Shown one piece after another: positions 6,790-15,046 of a stretch of 18,772 nucleotides of DNA (position 1 is its first letter; each line of letters opens with the position of its first letter). Under the pieces are notes generated by a model that made no database searches, was not told the origin of the DNA, and saw nothing but the letters and a program-made list of their open reading frames with translations. Where the stretch lies: NCBI GenBank assembly GCA_964569025.1, contig CAZMSQ010000040.1:1-18772 (forward strand). The letters run 5' to 3'. The position numbers and the translations under genes were made by a program. Source of the DNA: CAZMSQ01 sp964569025. GTDB lineage: Bacteria; Bacteroidota; Bacteroidia; Chitinophagales; Saprospiraceae.

Positions 6790-8445
6790 TTGAAACAGGT
6801 ACTGAAATTTTTCCAAGGCTTGCTTTTGACGACCTTTATAAGCCAGCCTCTTTTTGCGCAGGGTGCCGGAGAAGCGGCATCTGACGGATCGCGTTTGGTT
6901 TTGGTAGCGATCATCTCGCTTGTCCTTGCCCTGGTGTTTGCAGTTATTGTGGTAACGGCAGACAATCTGATTCGAATCAAAGGGCGGCAGATAGGGTTTG
7001 ATGAGGAGAAGAATGGCAGCCTGAACTTGTTTCCGTCGCTAACCGATTTGTTTCGAGGATCTCGTCCTGGCTATGCCAAGCAGCATCCCTTTTTCGATCT
7101 CAGGAGCGGCCATGACATATTGCTGGAAGGTCAGGTAACAGATTCAGCTGTTCACGATGCGCAGGTGAATACCTTTTCAGTTCAACCAACTGATTTCCAT
7201 GGTATTGCACCTATTCCAAAGATGCTCGTTGAGACTGGTCAGGAGGTCAAGGCCGGTGATTCCCTGTTTTTTGATAAGTCCAACCCCGACATCATGTTTG
7301 CTGCTCCAGTGAGCGGAGAGGTTGTGGCCATCAACCGCGGAGAAAAGCGAGCCATTACTGAAGTGGTCATCCTTGCTGACAAGGACGGCATTTCATATCG
7401 GGAATTTCCCTCAATTGATCTTTCCAACACCACTCGTGAGGCTTTGCAAGCCCATCTGATGGGTTCTGGTGTATGGCCGATGATCAGGCAAAGACCCTAT
7501 CTGGTGCTTGCAGATCCCAATCGGGTGCCACGTGATATCTTTATTTCTACATTCGACACAGCTCCGCTCGCTCCTGATGCGGCTGTGCTGGTGAAAGGTC
7601 GAGAGGATGCGTTCCAGAAAGGTCTCGATGCGCTTGCTCTCCTAACCGACGGTCATATTTACCTCGGCCTTGACGGGAGGGGAGAAGAGCCACCATCTCA
7701 GGCATATACTGAAGCACAGGGTGTTCGGAAAGTCTGGTTTAAGGGGGCGCACCCTGCAGGAAACGTGGGAGTACAGATACACCATGTGAAGCCCATCAAT
7801 GGAGGTGAAACGGTCTGGACGCTCGATGTGCAGGCGGTCATCAGCATCGGGCAGTTGCTTCTGGGTAACAGGTTTGATGCCACCAGAATAGTAGCGCTCA
7901 CAGGTGATGAGTGTACTGAAAATAACTACGTCAGAACTGCGATAGGAGCTAATATCGGTGACCTTGTGCAGGATAGGCTCAATGAAGGTCCGGTAAGGAT
8001 TATCTCAGGTGATGTCTTGACGGGGACTAAAAAAGAGCTGACGGGTTTTCTGGGATTCTTCGATGATCAGATCACGGCCATTGAAGAAGGAGACTATTAC
8101 GAAAACTTCGGGTGGTTGGTGCCTACCAAGGCTCGGCCAACCGCTTCTTCCTCTTATTTCAGTTCCATATTCGGAGATTTCCGCTATCATGCCGATACCA
8201 ATACGCACGGTGAAAAACGCGCCTTTGTTGTGACGGGAAAATATGAGGATGTCCTGCCGATGGATGTGTATCCGCAGCAGTTGCTGAAGGCAATTTTGGT
8301 GAGAGATTTGGAACAAATGGAGGGCCTTGGCATTTACGAATTAGTAGAAGAGGATGTGGCGCTTTGCGAATTTGTGTGCACATCTAAACAGCCCATTCAG
8401 GAGATTCTCAGAGAAGGGCTGGAGGAGATGCGGGCACAGGGTTGA
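6790..8445 (+). CDS. nqrA: Na+-NQR subunit A with N-terminal membrane anchor
   Basis: NqrA is the cytoplasmic-side subunit that contributes to quinone handling in the sodium-pumping NADH:quinone oxidoreductase. The normal core starts near residue 103 (FDLRSGHDILLEGQ). It includes APVSGEVVAINRGEKRAIT (172-190) and a C-terminal part with DVYPQQLLKAI and GIYELVEEDVALCEFVCTSK, all typical of NqrA. At 551 residues it is about 100 longer than the familiar ~446-residue form. The extra N-terminus holds a signal peptide (LLLTTFISQPLFA, cleavage likely after A23) and one helix (about 35-57) followed by basic residues. This predicts periplasmic N-terminus and cytoplasmic core. The start is TTG 6790; an in-frame stop lies at 6718, and CTG 6772, just after GAGGAG, is a less usual alternative. 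An overlapping ATGACTTGA precedes it. Confidence 0.95.
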   Translation: MKQVLKFFQGLLLTTFISQPLFAQGAGEAASDGSRLVLVAIISLVLALVFAVIVVTADNLIRIKGRQIGFDEEKNGSLNLFPSLTDLFRGSRPGYAKQHPFFDLRSGHDILLEGQVTDSAVHDAQVNTFSVQPTDFHGIAPIPKMLVETGQEVKAGDSLFFDKSNPDIMFAAPVSGEVVAINRGEKRAITEVVILADKDGISYREFPSIDLSNTTREALQAHLMGSGVWPMIRQRPYLVLADPNRVPRDIFISTFDTAPLAPDAAVLVKGREDAFQKGLDALALLTDGHIYLGLDGRGEEPPSQAYTEAQGVRKVWFKGAHPAGNVGVQIHHVKPINGGETVWTLDVQAVISIGQLLLGNRFDATRIVALTGDECTENNYVRTAIGANIGDLVQDRLNEGPVRIISGDVLTGTKKELTGFLGFFDDQITAIEEGDYYENFGWLVPTKARPTASSSYFSSIFGDFRYHADTNTHGEKRAFVVTGKYEDVLPMDVYPQQLLKAILVRDLEQMEGLGIYELVEEDVALCEFVCTSKQPIQEILREGLEEMRAQG

Positions 8446-8522
8446 CACGTCACTGATTCTTGAAAACGCGCTGCCGCTGAGGCAAATACCACACACTCAA
8501 CAACTGGAAAATCTGGTCTGAT

Positions 8523-9806
8523 ATGTCTTTACTTGAAAGAGTTAAAAAATTAGAGCCGAAAAAGGGAACGCTCGCTCACACTGTGTTCGATGGGTTCTTT
8601 ACGTTTCTCTACACCCCAAATATGGTAACGGCCTCCAAAGGGGTGCAAATCAGGGACCGTATTGACCTGAAGCGCACCATGGTGATTGTGGTGGTCGCCC
8701 TTCAGTTGTGCTACCTGTTCGGCACTTTCAACATCGGGCATCAGCACTTTGCTGCCCAGGGGCTGTATACAGGATATCTTGAAGGCCTCCATCTGAAGCT
8801 GGTCTACGGGCTTGTCAAAATCCTTCCCATCTTTGTGGTTACCCATGTTGTGGGTCTGGGCATCGAGTTTTATTATGCCTACAAAAAAGGCCACGCCATT
8901 GAGGAAGGCTTTCTGGTTTCCGGGGCACTGATTCCCCTGATTATGCCTCCAGATATTCCGCTTTGGATTCTCGGCATCGCAGTGGCCTTCGCTGTTATCG
9001 TTGGGAAAGAAGCATTTGGCGGCACGGGGATGAACATTCTCAACATCGCCCTGCTGGCACGCGTGTTCATTTTCTTCGCCTATCCAACAGAAATCTCAGG
9101 CGACAATGTCTGGATTGCCGGTCTTGTGCAGGAAGGCGGTGTGTATGCCGCCCAGACCTATGGGTGGATATTCGGGGTATTCGACGGACTGTTTTCGTCT
9201 ATCGGCTGGGCACAGTTTGGGCCGGGGGGAAATGCCTTTGTCGACGGATTCACTGGCGCGACTCCTCTTGCTCTGGCTGCAAAAGGGGGGTGGACTGCAG
9301 TGACTGAAGTCTACTCCGCGAATCAAATTCTATGGGGGGCCATTCCCGGCTCAATCGGAGAGACCAGTAAGCCGCTTATTCTCGCGGGGATTGCCCTGCT
9401 GATTTTGTCTGGCATAGCCAGCTGGCGAATCATGCTCAGTTTTGCACTGGGCGCAGCCCTGACTGCACTTCTGATGAATCTTCTGACCAATGGAACGGTC
9501 GGTTACGACTTCCTGCAAGTGCCCTGGTATTTCCAGTTTTATATGGGAAGCCTGCTCTTCGCTTTAGCTTTCATGGCAACAGATCCGGTGACCGCTTCCG
9601 GGACAAATACCGGTAAGTGGATTTACGGATTTTTCATCGGCTCAATAGGTATGATTGTCAGAGTTATGAATCCTGCGTATCCCGAAGGGTGGATGCTCGC
9701 CATTTTATTTATGAATGTGTTTGCCCCGCTTATCGATTATTATGTCCTCAAGGCCAATATGAATCGCCGGGCCAAGCGCGCTCAGGTTCAGACAGTAAAT
9801 GCCTGA
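8523..9806 (+). CDS. nqrB: Na+-NQR subunit B
   Basis: NqrB is the large integral membrane subunit that carries covalent FMN and riboflavin and takes part in Na+ translocation. The 427 residues match the family length and contain about ten helices. The FMN attachment site is FTGATPLAL (243-251), with the flavinylated threonine expected at T247. Other NqrB/RnfD marks are GKEAFGGTGMNILNIALLAR (161-180) followed by VFIFFAYP, and FALAFMATDPVTAS (346-359). FMN transfer needs the flavin transferase ApbE, which is not in this window. The gene follows nqrA after 77 bp, a wide gap for an operon, but no -7 motif is visible in it. Confidence 0.97.
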   Translation: MSLLERVKKLEPKKGTLAHTVFDGFFTFLYTPNMVTASKGVQIRDRIDLKRTMVIVVVALQLCYLFGTFNIGHQHFAAQGLYTGYLEGLHLKLVYGLVKILPIFVVTHVVGLGIEFYYAYKKGHAIEEGFLVSGALIPLIMPPDIPLWILGIAVAFAVIVGKEAFGGTGMNILNIALLARVFIFFAYPTEISGDNVWIAGLVQEGGVYAAQTYGWIFGVFDGLFSSIGWAQFGPGGNAFVDGFTGATPLALAAKGGWTAVTEVYSANQILWGAIPGSIGETSKPLILAGIALLILSGIASWRIMLSFALGAALTALLMNLLTNGTVGYDFLQVPWYFQFYMGSLLFALAFMATDPVTASGTNTGKWIYGFFIGSIGMIVRVMNPAYPEGWMLAILFMNVFAPLIDYYVLKANMNRRAKRAQVQTVNA

Positions 9807-9831
9807 TTGTATTCTTTAAACTGACTCCAAC

Positions 9832-10572
9832 ATGAGTAACTCCTATATCATTCGCTTTGTCCTTATCCTCTGCTTTGTGGCAGCTCTCGCATTGTCAGGG
9901 ATGTATTCTTTACTCAAGGATACGCACGACAGAAACGAAGCCCTTTTTAACAAAAGAGCCATTTTGAAGGCTGTTGAAAACTATCTCGACAAGCCGGTTG
10001 ATGCCATGACAGACCCAGAAGTGCAGGATCTCTTTGATACAAAAATGGCACAGAAAGTCATCGACATGTCCGGAAAAGTCATCGAAGGCGTCAGTGCAGA
10101 GTCTGTCGACATGGGTAAGGAACGCAAAAAGCCAGCTGACCAGCGTCGTCTGCCACTATACGTGTACAACAGCAATGACGATGGCAATCTCTACATCGTC
10201 TCTGTCCGTGGAAATGGATTGTGGGATGAAATTTGGGGGAATCTGGCGCTCAAGAGCGATTTCAACACCATTGCCGGAGCTACCTTTGACCACAAAGCTG
10301 AAACGCCGGGATTAGGTGCAGAAATCAAGGACAACCCCGCCTTTCCGCGCCAGTTTATTGGGAAAGAACTCTTTGACCAAGCAGGTGATTTCGTTTCTGT
10401 GGAAGTTGTCAAGGTCGGAGGCTCCGGGTCAGAACACAAAGTTGACGGAATCTCAGGAGCGACTATTACCGGGAATGGAGTCAGTGAAATGCTGGATCGC
10501 GGTATTTCGTGGTACCTCCCATACTTTGAAACGCTGAAACAATCAGATGCCGGAATGGGTATGGTTCAATAA
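9832..10572 (+). CDS. nqrC: Na+-NQR subunit C
   Basis: NqrC is the subunit with one N-terminal helix and a periplasmic FMN-binding domain that relays electrons to NqrB. The 246 residues show a helix at about 7-28, GNGLWDEIWGNLALKSDFN (127-145), the AETPGLGAEI segment (156-165), and the flavinylation motif DGISGATITG (205-214) with T211 as the expected FMN-linked residue. The start at ATG 9832 is 25 bp after the nqrB stop and gives a normal N-terminus for the family. Confidence 0.97.
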   Translation: MSNSYIIRFVLILCFVAALALSGMYSLLKDTHDRNEALFNKRAILKAVENYLDKPVDAMTDPEVQDLFDTKMAQKVIDMSGKVIEGVSAESVDMGKERKKPADQRRLPLYVYNSNDDGNLYIVSVRGNGLWDEIWGNLALKSDFNTIAGATFDHKAETPGLGAEIKDNPAFPRQFIGKELFDQAGDFVSVEVVKVGGSGSEHKVDGISGATITGNGVSEMLDRGISWYLPYFETLKQSDAGMGMVQ

Positions 10573-10633
10573 TGGATTGAAAATCTCCCGTTAGGTCACA
10601 AAACGCTACAGAACGAATAAAGCTCTCATAATT

Positions 10634-11371
10634 ATGGCAGAAAGTGCACAGGTTCAGGAACAAATGGCTCCCGCCATTCAGGAAAAAGCCCCTCTCTTTG
10701 GAAAGGAGGAGAAAAAGCTGATTTCCGATCCGCTGAATGACAATAACCCCATTACCGTGCAGGTACTCGGTATCTGTTCGGCCCTTGCCGTCACAACGCT
10801 TGTCACCAAAGCCTTTGTGATGTCAGTTGCGGTTATTTTCGTGTTGGCATTCTCCAATTTATTCACCTCCATGATGCGCAATCAGATTCCGAAGCAGGTG
10901 CGAATGATTGTGCAGCTGGTGATTATTGCGACGCTCGTGACGGTTGTGGAATTAACACTGAAAGCGGTGAATTACAATATTTACAAGGAGCTCTCAGTCT
11001 TCATTGGCTTGATCATCACCAATTGCATCATCATGGGGCGCCTCGAAGCCTATGCAATGGCGAATAAGCCATGGCGATCTTTTCTCGATGGGATTGGAAA
11101 CGGGCTCGGCTATGGAGCGATTCTGATCATTGTTGCGGTCCTTCGGGAGATTTTCGGAAAAGGGACTCTTTTCGCAGGCAGCGGGATTCAGATCAATATC
11201 ATCGGACCGAGTACCGAGCAGATCTCTTATCTCATTGATACAAGTTCTGGGTTTTTCTCTTGGTATATGCCCAACAACCTAATGGTCCTTCCCGCTTCGG
11301 CCATGTTCGTGATTGGTATTCTGATCTGGATACAGCGTTCCTGGAACAGCAAGTTGGTAGACATCAGTTGA
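10634..11371 (+). CDS. nqrD: Na+-NQR subunit D
   Basis: NqrD is an integral membrane subunit that, with NqrE, holds a membrane-embedded iron-sulfur centre. The two ligand cysteines expected from this subunit are C48 in LGICSALAVTT and C131 in GLIITNCIIMGR. DNNPITVQVLG and DGIGNGLGYG are further family marks. At 245 residues it is longer than the about 210 of the Vibrio form. It has about 20 extra charged residues at the N-terminus and a longer loop before the last helix (GPSTEQISYLIDTSSGFFSW). ATG 10664 (M11) could be an alternative start. It lies 61 bp after nqrC. Confidence 0.96.
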   Translation: MAESAQVQEQMAPAIQEKAPLFGKEEKKLISDPLNDNNPITVQVLGICSALAVTTLVTKAFVMSVAVIFVLAFSNLFTSMMRNQIPKQVRMIVQLVIIATLVTVVELTLKAVNYNIYKELSVFIGLIITNCIIMGRLEAYAMANKPWRSFLDGIGNGLGYGAILIIVAVLREIFGKGTLFAGSGIQINIIGPSTEQISYLIDTSSGFFSWYMPNNLMVLPASAMFVIGILIWIQRSWNSKLVDIS

Positions 11372-11419
11372 TGTAACGGTCTTGTCGCCATTCATTCTTT
11401 CGTGTAAAATATTTCCAGT

Positions 11420-12031
11420 ATGGAATTGGTCAATATCTTTATCAAGGCTGCCTTCATAGAAAATATGGTTTTAGCCTATTTCCTTGGCATGTGCTCATAC
11501 CTCGCGGTTTCAAAATCCGTGAATACAGCTTTTGGACTCGGTCTGGCAGTCATCTTTGTGTTGGGCATCACCATGCCCATCAATTGGCTCATTAATGAGT
11601 ATTTGCTCAGTGAAAATGGTCTGTTGGGAGTTGATCTGACATTCCTGCGGTTCATTCTCTTTATCGCGGTCATTGCCTCAATGGTCCAGCTTGTTGAAAT
11701 GGTGATTGAGAAAGTTTCTCCCGGACTGTACACGTCTCTTGGAATCTTTCTGCCACTGATTACAGTAAACTGCGCCATTCTCGGTGGCTCCCTGTTTATG
11801 GTCTCTCGCGAGTACAACTTTGGAGAGTCTGTTGCCTTTGGCCTTGGAGGGGGATTCGGATGGTTTTTGGCCATTATTGCCATTGCGGCCATCCGGGAGA
11901 AAATCAGATATTCTCATGTCCCAGGGCCACTGCGTGGCCTCGGTATGGCTTTCATTCTGACTGGCCTGATGGGTGTGGCGTTCATGAGCCTGATGGGTAT
12001 TGATCCGTCACAGTATCTTGGCAACCAATAA
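11420..12031 (+). CDS. nqrE: Na+-NQR subunit E
   Basis: NqrE is a six-helix membrane protein, the inverted-topology paralogue of NqrD and its partner around the shared iron-sulfur centre. The 203 residues match the family length. The expected ligand cysteines are C25 in YFLGMCSYLAVS and C118 in PLITVNCAILG. The C-terminal GPLRGLGMAFILTGLMGVAF is typical of the family. The gene starts 48 bp after nqrD; the upstream spacer is A/T-rich with no clear ribosome site, as is usual in this phylum. Confidence 0.97.
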   Translation: MELVNIFIKAAFIENMVLAYFLGMCSYLAVSKSVNTAFGLGLAVIFVLGITMPINWLINEYLLSENGLLGVDLTFLRFILFIAVIASMVQLVEMVIEKVSPGLYTSLGIFLPLITVNCAILGGSLFMVSREYNFGESVAFGLGGGFGWFLAIIAIAAIREKIRYSHVPGPLRGLGMAFILTGLMGVAFMSLMGIDPSQYLGNQ

Positions 12032-12068
12032 TCTGCATTAACCTTTCACACGAAAATATACCTCGCTT

Positions 12069-13394
12069 ATGATTATTCTGGCAGGGTTCAATCTCACACT
12101 TGTCATCGCAGCAATTGCTGTTTTCTCCCTCGTTATTCTGGCACTGTCTTTCATGCTGATTTATGCCAAGAAGAAACTTGTTCCTCAAGGAGATGTCAGG
12201 ATTGTTGTCAATGGAGATGATGACAACCCAATTGTTGTTTCACCCGGTTCATCGTTGCTTTCCGCATTGTCTGACAGCAACATCTTCCTTCCATCTGCAT
12301 GCGGAGGTGGAGGGACGTGCGCCATGTGTGAATGTCACATTGATGAGGGCGGAGGGGATGTGCTTCCGACCGAGTTGAATCACCTGACCCGAAAAGACGT
12401 GGCTGAGCACAAGCGGCTTGCCTGTCAGGTGAAGGTGCGGTCTGATATGCGCATTCGGATACCTGAAGAAATTTTTGGCATTAAAAAATGGGAATGCGAA
12501 GTCGTGTCGAATTACAACGTCGCTTCGTTCATCAAAGAATTTGTTGTTCGTCTTCCCGAAGGAGAAACCATGGACTTTCAGTCAGGTGGATATATCCAGA
12601 TTGATGTGCCGAAAATTACGGTCGACTTCAAGGAGATGGATATTGCCGCACACCCGGAGCATCATGATGATCCAGACAAGTTTCGCAGTGAGTGGGATAA
12701 GTTTAAGCTTTGGGATCTCGAGATGGTCAATGATGAAGAGCAGTTCAGGGCCTACTCCATGGCCAATCACCCGGCTGAGGGGAATATCATTATGCTGAAC
12801 ATCCGGATTGCGACTCCGCCATGGGATCGCAAAAACAATAATTGGATGCCTGTGAATCCAGGGGTGTGCTCATCTTATGTATTCGGTGCAAAGCCCGGAG
12901 ACAAAGTGACCATCTCCGGTCCTTATGGTGAATTTTTCATCAAGCCCACCAAAAAGGAAATGGTGTATATTGGTGGTGGGGCCGGGATGGCTCCCCTTCG
13001 CTCGCACCTGTTTCATTTGTTTCATACAATGAAGACCCGCGATCGCAAAGTGTCTTATTGGTATGGAGGACGAACCCGCCGTGAGCTGTTCTACGTTGAT
13101 CAGTTTCGGGCAATTGAAAAAGAGTTCGATAACTTCAATTTCTATGTCGCTCTCGATAACCCGCTCCCGGAAGATAACTGGCAGGTGAAAGAGAATATTG
13201 ACAGCCCCGGAGATGGATTTGTCGGTTTTATCATGCCGGTTCTCTTTGAGCAATATCTGAAAAGTCACCCTGAGCCTGAAGAAGTCGAGTATTACTTCTG
13301 CGGGCCTCCACTCATGAATGCATCGGTCATCAAAGCGCTTGATGAGTTGGGTGTTCCTGAAGAAAACATTTCCTTCGACGATTTCGGAGGATAA
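12069..13394 (+). CDS. nqrF: Na+-NQR subunit F (NADH-oxidising)
   Basis: NqrF accepts hydride from NADH and feeds electrons into the complex. The 441 residues comprise an N-terminal helix (about 4-33), a plant-type 2Fe-2S domain and a ferredoxin-reductase module. The cluster ligands are C78, C84 and C87 in SACGGGGTCAMCEC and C119 in RLACQV. FAD binding is shown by RAYSMANHP (227-235). NAD binding is shown by YIGGGAGMAPLRSH (300-313) and YYFCGPPLMN (408-417). The C-terminus FDDFGG is the family ending. It is the last nqr gene, 37 bp after nqrE, and is followed by a strong hairpin. Neither apbE nor nqrM follows it here. Confidence 0.98.
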   Translation: MIILAGFNLTLVIAAIAVFSLVILALSFMLIYAKKKLVPQGDVRIVVNGDDDNPIVVSPGSSLLSALSDSNIFLPSACGGGGTCAMCECHIDEGGGDVLPTELNHLTRKDVAEHKRLACQVKVRSDMRIRIPEEIFGIKKWECEVVSNYNVASFIKEFVVRLPEGETMDFQSGGYIQIDVPKITVDFKEMDIAAHPEHHDDPDKFRSEWDKFKLWDLEMVNDEEQFRAYSMANHPAEGNIIMLNIRIATPPWDRKNNNWMPVNPGVCSSYVFGAKPGDKVTISGPYGEFFIKPTKKEMVYIGGGAGMAPLRSHLFHLFHTMKTRDRKVSYWYGGRTRRELFYVDQFRAIEKEFDNFNFYVALDNPLPEDNWQVKENIDSPGDGFVGFIMPVLFEQYLKSHPEPEEVEYYFCGPPLMNASVIKALDELGVPEENISFDDFGG

Positions 13395-13416
13395 CTTATG
13401 TAACTTAATTTTTTTC

Positions 13417-13451
13417 AGAATGCCCGTAGCCGTTCACGGCACGGGCATTCT
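13417..13451 (+). terminator. hairpin closing the nqr operon
   Basis: A perfect 11-bp inverted repeat, AGAATGCCCGT (13417-13427) with ACGGGCATTCT (13441-13451), encloses a second inner pair GCCGT/ACGGC with one bulged A. This gives about a 16-bp stem with a minimal loop. It starts 22 bp after the nqrF stop. The long T run (TTTTTTTC) is upstream of the stem rather than downstream, and only TCACC follows, so on the plus strand it is not a textbook intrinsic terminator. It may act as an mRNA 3' end or stabiliser. Confidence 0.7.
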
Positions 13452-13476
13452 TCACCTTACCTCAATCGGATAGACG

Positions 13477-13689
13477 ATGAATGTTGACAACTGGACGCTG
13501 GTATTGGTCACCAATGAGATGAATGCCAAACTTGCAGAAGATTTGTTGAAGCAAAACGGCATCACCAGTCATATTGCAACCCACGAGGACTCTGCTTTTC
13601 CATCAGTGGGTGACTCTCGGCTCTTTACCTTGCCGGAGGATGCAGAAAAGGCAACGGAGCTCCTTCAGGCCAACGGCTTCAAGGAGTAA
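13477..13689 (+). CDS. DUF2007-family small protein
   Basis: This 70-residue soluble protein resembles the DUF2007 'putative signal transducing protein' family, a small ferredoxin-like fold related to PII-type and ACT-like small proteins. The features are WTLVLVTNEMNAKLAEDLLK (6-25), then NGITSHIATHEDSAFPSVG (27-45), then LFTLPEDAEKATELLQANGF (49-68). The pattern is a strand, a helix, and a C-terminal helix packed on a strand. The function is unknown in the family, although the name suggests signalling. It starts 82 bp after nqrF, beyond the hairpin, and 27 bp before aroC, so it is probably co-transcribed with aroC. No clear promoter was found. Confidence 0.75.
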   Translation: MNVDNWTLVLVTNEMNAKLAEDLLKQNGITSHIATHEDSAFPSVGDSRLFTLPEDAEKATELLQANGFKE

Positions 13690-13716
13690 CCGGGCTCTGG
13701 CAGTTCTGTACCAGCC

Positions 13717-14802
13717 ATGGCTAGCAATTCTTTCGGCCGCCATTTTCGGCTTACGACCTTTGGGGAGTCTCATGGACCCGCGATTGGATGCATTCTTGAT
13801 GGGTGCCCGGCTGGTTTTTCTATTGACCTGGAAGCCATTCAGCAAGCGCTCGACCGTCGAAAACCGGGGCAGTCGGCGATAACGTCACGACGAAAGGAGA
13901 GTGACCGGGTTGAAGTACTTTCTGGTTTGTTGGATGGCACCACCACGGGCACTCCCATTGCCCTCATGATTCGAAACATCGATGCTCGCTCAGCTGATTA
14001 CAGCCATATTGCTGATGTTTATCGGCCCTCCCATGCTGACTTCACCTGGGATTCAAAGTTTGGAATCCGGGACCACCGCGGTGGCGGTCGGTCGTCGGCC
14101 CGAGAAACTGCAATGTGGGTGGCGGCCGGAGCTATCGGGCGGCAGATTCTTTCCTCTCAGGGTGTTCGGATTACTGCCTACGTCAACCGGGTCGGAACGT
14201 GTACCATTCCTGAGGGCCAGGAAGTGACGCTCGACTCCGGATTGATTGATTCCAATCCGGTGCGGTGCCCTGATGCGGAAATAGCCGGTGAAATGGAGGC
14301 CCTGATTCGGCAGGTTCGCAAGGAAGGGGACACCGTGGGCGGTGAAGTGACGTGTGTCATCAGCGGTTGTCCGGCTGGCTGGGGGGCGCCGGTGTTTCAG
14401 AAACTACACGCAGACTTGGGGCATGCAATGCTCAGCATCAATGCCTGTAAGGGGTTTGAGTATGGATCAGGCTTTTCGGGAGCCAGGATGAGGGGTTCAC
14501 AACACAATGATGTGTTCATCAAAGAGGGGGAGGAAATTCGGACCCGTACCAATTATTCAGGAGGCATTCAGGGGGGCATCACAAACGGGATGGATATTGT
14601 GTGTCGTGTTGCATTCAAACCTGTGGCTACCCTGATACAGGATCAGCAGACAGTCAACGAAGAGGGTAAAGAGTTGACAATGAGCGGGAAAGGGCGGCAT
14701 GATCCGTGTGTGGTGCCGCGTGCAGTACCTATTGTGGAAGCAATGGCGGCTCTGGTGCTGACTGACCATTATTTGCTTCAGCGTCTGGCTCGTGTAGGTT
14801 GA
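13717..14802 (+). CDS. aroC: chorismate synthase AroC
   Basis: Chorismate synthase makes chorismate from EPSP using reduced FMN, the last step of the shikimate pathway. The 361 residues are of normal length. The three signatures are present: FGESHGPAIG (15-24) with H19, RGGGRSSARETA (121-132), and GRHDPCVVPRAVPIVEAMA (326-344). FMN and substrate-contact residues occur around RRKESDRVEVLSG (58-70) and RPSHADFTW (103-111). The start ATG 13717 gives the family N-terminus (MASNSFGRHFRLTTFGESHG). It follows the DUF2007 gene by 27 bp. Confidence 0.98.
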   Translation: MASNSFGRHFRLTTFGESHGPAIGCILDGCPAGFSIDLEAIQQALDRRKPGQSAITSRRKESDRVEVLSGLLDGTTTGTPIALMIRNIDARSADYSHIADVYRPSHADFTWDSKFGIRDHRGGGRSSARETAMWVAAGAIGRQILSSQGVRITAYVNRVGTCTIPEGQEVTLDSGLIDSNPVRCPDAEIAGEMEALIRQVRKEGDTVGGEVTCVISGCPAGWGAPVFQKLHADLGHAMLSINACKGFEYGSGFSGARMRGSQHNDVFIKEGEEIRTRTNYSGGIQGGITNGMDIVCRVAFKPVATLIQDQQTVNEEGKELTMSGKGRHDPCVVPRAVPIVEAMAALVLTDHYLLQRLARVG

Positions 14803-14948
14803 AGAATTTTGTGCGCAAAGAATTTGAAAAACCAAAATGAAAGACTTACATTTGAGCCGTGGCAAGAACGAATTGCCATTGAATCTTTTGGATTTCTTTC
14901 CCCATCGAAATAAGATGGGTAGTCAACATTTATAATCCTGTGGTAGGA

Positions 14949-14970
14949 GGGCCGGCAGAGATGTCGGCCC
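14949..14970. repeat. GNRA-capped hairpin between aroC and bactofilin
   Basis: GGGCCGGCA (14949-14957) pairs with TGTCGGCCC (14962-14970) as a 9-bp stem including one G-U pair, capped by GAGA, a GNRA tetraloop. It has no T tract on either side. It could be part of a dispersed palindromic repeat or the 3' end of aroC mRNA. The remaining bases of the 244-bp gap show no gene I can support. Confidence 0.5.
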
Positions 14971-14977
14971 CAGAAAA

Positions 14978-15010
14978 AAAGTGGCTGTCCTTTTACAAGG
15001 CAGCCTCTTT
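14978..15010. terminator. probable bidirectional terminator, aroC / bactofilin
   Basis: The arms 14978-14992 and 14997-15010 form a stem (GGCTGtCCTT against AAGGCAGCC, one bulged T and one T-T mismatch further out) with loop TTAC. A run of seven A lies at the left edge, which is a U tract when read on the minus strand. TCTTTCATTTT lies on the right. It sits between the converging aroC and bactofilin genes, so it could end both, more plainly the minus-strand transcript. Confidence 0.6.
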
Positions 15011-15046
15011 CATTTTAACCCCACCTGGTTCTGCCTCAATTGGTTC

